Assembly (NCBI GenBank): GCA_003550325.1
Contig: QKWP01000225.1
Coordinates: 349,974-413,973, forward strand
DNA: 64,000 nucleotides
Direction: 5' to 3'
From: Gigaspora rosea
Taxonomy: Eukaryota; Glomeromycota; Glomeromycetes; Diversisporales; Gigasporaceae
In this document: positions 57,525 to 64,000 of the stretch, in pieces
Layout: the number at the start of each line of letters is the position of its first letter
Numbering within the stretch: position 1 is the stretch's first letter
The notes under the pieces: model-generated
What the model saw: the letters and a program-made list of their open reading frames with translations, nothing else
Told to the model about the DNA's origin: nothing
Databases searched by the model: none
Program-made: the position numbers and the translations under genes

Positions 57525-58109
57525 GACTATACCTATAATGAAGTCAATGTTATCATGAGAGCCTCCCAAGTACAATTAAGTGAAACTGAAGAGAACACTC
57601 TACAAAGAATTTTAGAAGAGTCTTTTGACACTAGTCATCCAGACTTTGATCAAAGGAAAGCCATGGAAAACTTACAAAGGAATTTCCAAGGAACTGTTGG
57701 ACTCTGTAAGGAATGTATTATGGCCAAAAAGAACACTGAGTTAGAACAATTTAACTCCTATTGTGAGTAATATTATAAAGCACTTCACCCTCCTTCAGAT
57801 CCAAAAGTTCTGTCTCCTCCAACCTCTCCAACACCAGAATTACCTATCATTGCACCAATAAAAACTGTGTCAACAACTTTAGAACCCACAGACCTAGTCC
57901 CTCTCCTTCAGGAACAGATTAGGCAACAGGCCCAAATCATTTCTCTGCTACAGGAACAAGCTAAAACCTTTGAACACCAGGACCAGACCATAAAGGAATT
58001 ACAAGCTCAGGTAAATTATTTTGAAAACTTTCACCATCGATTAAGAGATTTGTATAATGAATCCTCTTCGTCTGCCGCCTTTGATGATAGTGATTCTCAA
58101 AATTTTTGA
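57525..58109 (+). pseudogene. Continuation of the Gag-protease frame, with coiled coil
   Basis: The same reading frame as 53787-57524 stays coding-like after the TGA at 57522. It is broken once more by TAA at 57768. The second part (57867-58109) carries LLQEQIRQQAQIISLLQEQA and QTIKELQAQVNYFE, a glutamine-rich coiled coil. The frame ends at TGA 58107-58109, directly at the slippery site. Without the two stops the upstream ORF would be about 1440 codons. Confidence 0.75.
58100..58106 (+). promoter_or_regulatory. Candidate -1 ribosomal frameshift heptamer
   Basis: Read in the Gag frame the bases are A AAT TTT, which fits the X XXY YYZ rule, and the next codon is the stop TGA. The pol frame overlaps by four bases and lies exactly one base back. 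A downstream pseudoknot or stem was not identified by eye. Confidence 0.65.
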
Positions 58110-59640
58110 GTCATCCTGATCAAGATCAAAAACTACTCGAAGATACAGACAATTCTAGACCCAGAATTATTCGAGAAATTTATACTGTGACTAAGGAAAT
58201 AAAACCAAAAGTAGGACCCTTAACTACTTACCAAGGAGCTCAATTTCGACAATTGCTTCTTGAATTTGCTGACCTCTTTGCAAAGGATATGACCCAATTA
58301 GGTAAAACTGACCTAGTAACCCATAGAATCTTTACTGACAATGTACCTCCTGTCAGCTTTCGACCCTATATGGTACCTCTAACTGAACAAACATTTATTA
58401 ATGAAGAGATACAACGAATGTTGGATAATAAGTTAATAAAAGAGTCCTCTAGCTCTTGGGCCTCTCCTGTTGTATTAGTAACAAAGAAAAATGGAAAGAA
58501 AAGATTTTGTGTAGACTATAGAAAACTTAATGCCGTTACCAAGAAGGATCAATATCCTCTACCCTGAATAGATGAAATGCTTGACTCACTTGCTGGAGCT
58601 AATTATTTTTCCACCCTCGATCTTATGAGTGGATACTGGCAAGTAAAAGTACACCCAGAAGATAGAGAGAAACCTGCTTTCATTACCAGATACGGAACCT
58701 ATGAGTTCAATGTCATGCTTTTTGGATTGTGTAATGCCCCTGCTACCTTCCAACGCCTTAAGAATAAAGTTTACAAAGGCATAGCTTACAAATATATAGT
58801 AGTATACCTGGATCATACCAATGTCTTTTCACGAACATTCGATGACCATATTAAACACCTAAGAGAAGTATTCACCAGGATACTGAAGCAGGATTGAAGT
58901 TAAACATAGAAAAATGTAATTTTTGCATGAAACGTCTACCTTTCCTAGGACATATAATAGAAGAAAAAGGAATCTCTCCAGATCCAGACAAGATTATTGC
59001 TGTTCAGAAAATTCAACCTCCAAAAAGTGTTACCCAGCTACGCTCATTCTTAGGCCTTGCTGGATACTACTGACAATTTATTAAACACTTCTTCTTCATT
59101 GCCCATCCTCTTAATCAATTGCTACATAAGGACAATACTTATGAATGGAATTACCAATGTTAAAAAGCTTTTGATGAACTGAAAAACTGGTTGACTACTG
59201 TCCCTATGCTTATCTATCCTGACTATAAACAAGAATTTATTCTAGCCACTGACGCCTCTTATACCAGATTTGGAGCCACCTTGAGCCAGATATCTGAAGA
59301 TAAAAAGGAACACCCAATTGCTATGCAAGCAAAAGCCTGAAAAAGGAAGAAATGAACTATGGAGCAACTGAATTGGAATGTGCTGCCATAGTATAGACTA
59401 TTGAACATTTTCACAAATATTTTAGTACAAGCCATTTTACGCTAGTTACAGACCACTCTGCTCTCAAATGGTTAAAGTCTTCTCAACCAAAAGGACGTCT
59501 AGGACACTGGATGATGAAACTCCAACCCTACTATTTTACTATTGTACATAAACCTGGAAGAATCCATTCGAATGTTGATGCCCTTTCTCGATTACCGACC
59601 CAGACACACTCCTTTACTACTGCTGTTACATGAATTTGGA
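58106..59640 (+). pseudogene. Pol: reverse transcriptase and RNase H, broken
   Basis: RT begins with ELADLFAKD-like text and runs through VTKKNGKKRFCVDYRKLN, LDLMSGYWQV and LFGLCNAPATFQ. The catalytic box reads YLDH at 58805-58816 instead of YLDD, so an essential aspartate is lost. Stops occur at 58565 (TGA, where Arg is usual in LPRID), 59071 (TGA, Arg in YYRQF), 59161 (TAA), 59338 (TGA) and 59394 (TAG). Frame changes lie near 58895, 59335 and 59600-59640. RNase H is recognisable from FILATDASYTRFGATLSQ and LVTDHSALKWL. This copy cannot supply its own reverse transcriptase. Confidence 0.9.
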
Positions 59641-60915
59641 TCAATATCAAAATTAATAGGATACCTAGAAACAGACACACTCTCCTCTAATTTAACGAAC
59701 AATGAAAAACAGACAATTATTAATCAATCTAGACATTATAAAGTAAAGGACAAATTATTATATAAAAAGAATCGAAAAGACCCAGACAAACCTATTAGAG
59801 TAATCAAATGGACTGAAGTTGAACCTATCCTGTATATGATGCATAGTCACCCTACCGCTGGACATTTAGGAACAGATGCTATGTATTATAAAATATCTGA
59901 ACGATATTATTGGAACCAAATGTACAAAGATGTCCAAAATTATGTTCGCTCATGTGAAGTTTGCCAAAAACAAGACAAAGGTAAAAGAAAAGAACCTCTC
60001 CACCCAATTCAAGTTGGAAGAGCCTTTGAACGAATAGGCATAGATCTAGTCGGACCCCTACCTATGACTAACCGCAACAATCGGTATATTATTGTTGCCA
60101 CTGACTACCTTACCCGCTGGCCTGAAGCTAAAGCTGTACCAGATGCAGGTGCAGAAACTCTAGCAAAATTCATTTTTGAAGAAATTGTTTGTAGACATGG
60201 AGTCCCCAAGATTATTCTTTCTGATAATGGAAAGAATTTCACTAGTGAAGTTGTTAGAATATTGTGTGAAAAGTTTTTGATAAAACACATATTCTCCTCA
60301 CCTTATCACCCCCAGACCAATGGAATGGTTGAAAGATTAAATAGAACACTTTGCAATTCTCTTGCAAAAGTTACAGAAAATATTGAAGATTGGGACCTGA
60401 ACATATCTGCTGTACTGTTGGCATATAGAACCAAAAGACATACAACCACTGGATATACCCCTTTCCACTTAGTATATGGTAGACAAGCTATTCTACCCAT
60501 TGAAACTGTTATCCCCATAGACCCAGTTGACTCAGATGAAGAAATATCACTAGAAAACAGCATATTACAAAGAGCCTTTGAATTAATAGATGAATTACCA
60601 TACCAACATAATGCTGCCAGAGAGAATACAATTAAATCCCAAAAGAAACAGAAAGTTAGATTTGACTCCAGAATACAAAAAGAAGAATTTGAAATTGGTG
60701 ACAAAGTTTGGGTACAAAGAAAAGACATAGAAGCCTCTCGCTCTGCAAAATTTGAAGAGAAAAGAATAGGACCATTTATTATTAAGGAAAAATTAAATAA
60801 TGGCGCCTATAAACTGTGTACAATGGATGGAAAAACATTAAAGCAGTATTACAATAGTGATCGTCTTGTTAAGTACTACGAGAAACAAGATTGGCAACCT
60901 ATGATTGTCATTTAG
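59542..60915 (+). CDS. Pol: integrase, open reading frame intact
   Basis: 457-codon open stretch. The first ~30 codons overlap the RNase H end in another frame, so real integrase sequence starts near 59635. The zinc-binding HHCC domain is present (HSHPTAGHLG then CEVCQ). The catalytic triad is D168, D228 and E264, with spacings of 59 and 35 residues, as in active integrases (IGIDLVGP, ILSDNGKNF, GMVERLNRT). A GPF/Y-like module follows (RIGPFIIKEKLNNGAYKL) near residues 412-429. There is no chromodomain. The domain would insert element cDNA. It has no own start, being part of Pol. Confidence 0.9.
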   Translation: MYINLEESIRMLMPFLDYRPRHTPLLLLLHEFGSISKLIGYLETDTLSSNLTNNEKQTIINQSRHYKVKDKLLYKKNRKDPDKPIRVIKWTEVEPILYMMHSHPTAGHLGTDAMYYKISERYYWNQMYKDVQNYVRSCEVCQKQDKGKRKEPLHPIQVGRAFERIGIDLVGPLPMTNRNNRYIIVATDYLTRWPEAKAVPDAGAETLAKFIFEEIVCRHGVPKIILSDNGKNFTSEVVRILCEKFLIKHIFSSPYHPQTNGMVERLNRTLCNSLAKVTENIEDWDLNISAVLLAYRTKRHTTTGYTPFHLVYGRQAILPIETVIPIDPVDSDEEISLENSILQRAFELIDELPYQHNAARENTIKSQKKQKVRFDSRIQKEEFEIGDKVWVQRKDIEASRSAKFEEKRIGPFIIKEKLNNGAYKLCTMDGKTLKQYYNSDRLVKYYEKQDWQPMIVI

Positions 60916-61483
60916 AATTTCCAGGGAGAAATTCTTAAAACGGATGGAAACACAGTGTTACCCCCTTAATTTATTGTGTATGGCGAACATTTTTTTTTAG
61001 AATCTAAGTTTACCCCACTTTTGCCCAAAATTAGAACCCTTTTTGTTTAAAAATAGAAACTTTAGGATATATAGAAAATCGAATTTTTGAATTCGTAGAA
61101 CGTTTGCTACTAAGTAATGTCAATCAATATCGCTCCGTTTGAGCTGAAATTTTGACTGTATAACCAACAGAAGATTCCGCATCTTTTCTACTAAGCTTAT
61201 CTTAGTACGAAAGCGTCACTAGAAAGCGCAAATCGACTTGACGGCATTTTTGGATATGCAAGAAAATTTTCAGTCATGTGATCATCGTTACGAATTTGTG
61301 AGTCACATGATTAACTCCGCGAAACAATCACATAGCATTATTCTTTAGTTTATTTTTAATTTAGCATGTACAACAATACTTTAGTAACTTAGCTACATCA
61401 CCCTTATTCAAATATTAAATTTCTAAAAACATTTCTTCTTTTTCTTTTTCTTTAAAAGCTAAAACTTTAATTTTTTTTCTTAA
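60916..61483 (+). other. Non-coding spacer between pol and ORF3
   Basis: About 570 bp of AT-rich sequence without a supported frame, possibly the leader of a subgenomic message for ORF3. Confidence 0.45.
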
Positions 61484-62243
61484 ATGGAAACTCCTATTAT
61501 TGGAACCCAAACGTTAACAACACTTATGGAATTAGTTAAATGTTGGAACAAAGAATCTATTGCATACAGTGCTAGTCTTATTATTACTGGAAATAGAATT
61601 GTAATAATGAAAGAAATGGAAATTTTGTTTTCTCTAGAATTTCCATTAGAAGACACAGAAGATAATGGGAAGATAATAGTAATATTGAAGTAGGTACCAG
61701 AAATGAAGAAATCCTAGAAGATCTAGATATAATCCCAGGCCCTACTACTAATAGAAATAATGAAACGACTCTAGAAATAGTTGATACCACACAAGACCAA
61801 AGCACTACTATTAATGGAATTATCAATGACCTAACAGAAGAAAAAGTGAACTCTCCTTTTCGAGCAATCCCTCTCCTAACCTTTTCTTGGAAAGATAAAG
61901 TTAATGAAATTATCGGTCGATTAAAAGAAGAAATCTGAGGAAGTAAAAGGGAAAAACAAGTTCGCACTCTGGAAACTTGTTATTATTTAGGAATTATTCT
62001 GAATGAATTTCAAAATAATCCTAAAGTTTCCAACAAAATTAGAAGACTCATAAAAGACTCATTGGGATCACATAAAATGTATAACTTTTGGAAAGGAGCC
62101 CACCGGATTAATCAAGTTCTCCAACCTCAAGATCTTCCATGATTATACCAGACCCAGTTCATAACCCTGAGCAATATGAACAGAATTATACTAAAAACTT
62201 TAATAGATTAATAGAATTGAGAACTAACGGAGTCAGTTCTTAA
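61484..62243 (+). pseudogene. Third ORF in the env position, unknown function, broken
   Basis: ATG at 61484 opens METPIIGTQTLTTLMELVK. One-base shifts near 61670 and 62138 and a TGA at 61936 break it. Followed through the three frames, it ends at TAA 62241-62243, immediately before the polypurine tract, at about 250 residues. No signal peptide or membrane segment is seen, so it does not look like an envelope protein. The acidic middle and the later FKxx, YYLGIILNEF and KMYNFWKGAHRI text are not a family I recognise. Confidence 0.65.
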
Positions 62244-62255
62244 AGCGGAAGGAAA
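62242..62255 (+). other. Polypurine tract
   Basis: AAAGCGGAAGGAAA abuts the right LTR and is all purine except one C. This is the expected site for plus-strand priming. Confidence 0.75.
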
Positions 62256-62770
62256 TGTTATAGAACAGGTTTCTAAATTCTAAACGCTAGAATATTCTAA
62301 GTATTTCTATTATTGTATAGTTGTGCTACTTTATTACATTATTATTTTATTATTTTATTACTTTACTACTTTATTACTTTATTACATTATTACTTTATTA
62401 CATTACTACTTTATTGTTTTATTATTTTATTACTTTATTATTTTATTGTTTTATTACTTTTCAAAAGATATATAAACCCTAGCTTTCTGACCTTCTACAC
62501 ACAAGCTTTTAGCTTAGACTCAGACTTCCCTTTCTCCTCCCTCCAATACTTAAATAATTGTATCTCTTGAAAATTATTATCTAAATTAATAAAATATATC
62601 TTTGCTAAATAAATAATACTCTTGTTAATTAATAAATATACACTGAACCGCTCTAGTAAAGTAATATTCCACTTCCACACTGCTTCATATCTTCTCTGAC
62701 CCTTACAAGATCCCTGTCGCTGTGTGCTGTGTTGCAAGTACTATATAGAAGGCTATAGTCGCTTGTAACA
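62256..62770 (+). repeat. Right LTR (515 bp)
   Basis: Matches the left LTR throughout, with scattered substitutions (several in the TTACTTTA run) and a two-base length difference. It is followed by CCAC, the target duplication. Confidence 0.95.
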
Positions 62771-63163
62771 CCACGATTGATTTCTTTGATCGCTAATCTT
62801 AGCTTTTTTTCTTCTGAGATTTCCTTGCTAATCTCTATTATTTCTGGTGTTTTCTGTTTTTTCGGTAAACTATTGTTTGTAGCGATTCTAATACATTCTT
62901 CTATAATGTCCCACTCCTCGTCCAAATTCTTGGGCCTGCATTTCTCCCAGTTTCTTTTCTAGCAGACTGCTATAACTGTCCCAATCTTCTTTTGATGCCT
63001 TGTCAATTTCGATATTTATTCTTGTCTTGTTTCATCTTCTTATTTTTGCCGCATTCCTGGGTCTCAAATCGATCCCTGTGATGATGCTGGCTCTAATTAG
63101 TTTGTGGTCACTCATTGTACAGCATATCATCTCATCGACCTTGCTATATACAATATTATTCTT

Positions 63164-63980
63164 CTACCCATTGGAGACCCAGATGTAATCGATTCTTGTG
63201 TTAACATTTCTGTTTGACCACGTTGGCTCTTGCTCTACTTTTTGTGTATCATAGAAATTTCTCTCTTCTAGCAGAGCTATAATTTTCCTTTTGAAGTTGG
63301 GGTTAGAGTTATAATTTTTTGCCTTGTAATGTTTTGTTTGAGCAGTGTCTGCTAGACTTCCTTCTGCTACTTTCCCTTTATCGATATTCAGGTCTTCCAG
63401 TATAATAAATCTTTGTGTTTTTCTCATTTTCTTTTCTATTTTTTTCTTAAGTCAGTTTAAAATCCCCTCTTGAACTATTTTGTCATTAGGGGCGACATAC
63501 AAGTATATGATGACAATTGACAGTCTTTTGAAGTCTAGAGTTATACAGACAAAATACAGGTCATCCTTTTTTATGCAGGTGATATGTTTTTCCCAATGTT
63601 TTTTAATTAAGATCCTCAATCCTGATCCTTTTAACTTATTACTATCTGCACCTGCCCAAAAGCTCTTGTACACGCATTGTTCATCTAAAAAGTATTCTCT
63701 TTCTCTGCCTTCTATATTTGTCTCATCTAGTTCCAAAATGTCCAACCCTTTACTTTCTATATAGTCTATTACCGCTTTTAATTTGTTTCTATTGCTTTTA
63801 ATACCGATAATGTTATGAAAACCAATGTTTAAAATATTAAATTGTTCATATTTAATGTCCTTTTCTTTTTCTACTTTGCCCACTATGATATGTGGAACCA
63901 GGGACCCTCTATTTTTATCGCTATTTGAAGACTCCCCTGGCCTGTTCTGTAATTCAACTGGTGCAAAAACTAGGATTGGT
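63164..63980 (-). pseudogene. LINE 3 EEP endonuclease, broken
   Basis: The frame 63883-63452 reads FNILNIGFHNI, LELDETNIEG and SGLRILIKKHWEKH, the endonuclease N-terminal half. After a frame change, 63427-63164 gives FIILEDLNIDKG where GDFN is expected, then TRIDYIW. The change of GDFN to EDLN removes a metal-binding asparagine context, so the enzyme is probably dead even apart from the shift. Coding-like sequence continues to the window edge. Confidence 0.75.
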
Positions 63981-64000
63981 TTGCAAACTCTGCTCTTGCA

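Larger units (their letters stand above)
52840..62770 (+). mobile_element. Ty3/gypsy LTR retrotransposon, structurally complete
   Basis: The element has LTRs with TGTTA...TAACA ends, a primer-binding site, a long Gag-protease frame, a pol frame (RT, RNase H, integrase), a third ORF and a polypurine tract. The target duplication is 4 bp (CCAC at 52836-52839 and 62771-62774). The order protease-RT-RNase H-integrase is Ty3/gypsy. No chromodomain follows the integrase. The LTRs look roughly 95% or more identical by eye, so insertion was relatively recent, yet pol carries stops and shifts. Base composition is clearly richer in GC than the flanks, and the element sits inside LINE 3. Confidence 0.95.
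48288..64000 (-). mobile_element. LINE retrotransposon 3 (minus), split by a Ty3/gypsy element and cut by the window end
   Basis: From right to left on the minus strand come an EEP endonuclease (63.98-63.16 kb), a linker (62.93-62.77 kb, resuming at 52.84 kb), reverse transcriptase (to ~51.3 kb), RNase H (50.06-49.39 kb), a zinc knuckle (~49.15 kb) and a lysine-rich tail (48.92-48.52 kb). The 3' end is probably the T run near 48288. The 5' end lies beyond the window. The LTR element at 52840-62770 interrupts the linker. Removing it with one copy of CCAC restores an open frame. Confidence 0.85.

Noticed and set aside
57555..57770. Independent small ORF after Gag
   Set aside because: It is the same frame as the Gag-protease ORF, separated only by a nonsense codon.
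59542..59634. True start of a separate integrase gene at 59542
   Set aside because: The first ~30 codons overlap RNase H sequence in another frame. Integrase is part of Pol, displaced by a frameshift.

Overview
This is an extremely AT-rich, intron-containing eukaryotic window with few genes and many transposons. The LINE and Ty3-like families, the short introns and a host membrane-protein gene all fit a fungus, most likely an arbuscular-mycorrhizal fungus of the Rhizophagus/Glomus type. That assignment rests on protein character I recognise, not on a search. I can support only two host genes in 64 kb: a single-exon secreted-protein precursor at 23.35-23.84 kb (minus) and an eight-exon membrane-protein gene at 25.36-27.11 kb (plus). 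No rRNA, functional tRNA or CRISPR was seen.

Layout. 0-7.9 kb is gene-free, with palindromic and terminal-inverted-repeat (TIR) elements. 7.94-14.21 kb is a LINE (plus) bounded by a 20-bp target duplication. 14.6-22.6 kb holds minisatellites, a hAT-like element and fold-back elements. 23.3-27.1 kb is the host-gene island. 28.2-30.2 kb has three adjacent, unrelated tandem arrays. 30.6-31.9 kb is a hAT-like element split by a ~1-kb retroposon with a tRNA-like pol III head. 33.98-42.09 kb is a second LINE (minus). 42.1-48.1 kb is a pile of nested DNA elements up to four levels deep. 48.3 kb to the window end is a third LINE (minus), split at 52.84-62.77 kb by a complete Ty3/gypsy retrotransposon.

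How the parts relate. The Ty3/gypsy element has 513/515-bp LTRs, a 4-bp target duplication, a long Gag-protease frame with an unusual N-terminal extension and extra cysteine-rich modules, a slippery heptamer placed for a -1 shift into pol, an intact integrase frame and a broken third ORF. Removing it rejoins the LINE frame exactly, so the LINE was open there when hit. All LINEs are now broken. Many nonsense codons sit where Trp, Arg or Gln is expected, which suggests C-to-T/G-to-A decay (RIP-like or 5-methylcytosine deamination).

Limits. Intron boundaries, element ends and domain names come from reading by eye. Edges of diverged repeats are good to about +/-10-20 bp unless a target duplication fixes them.
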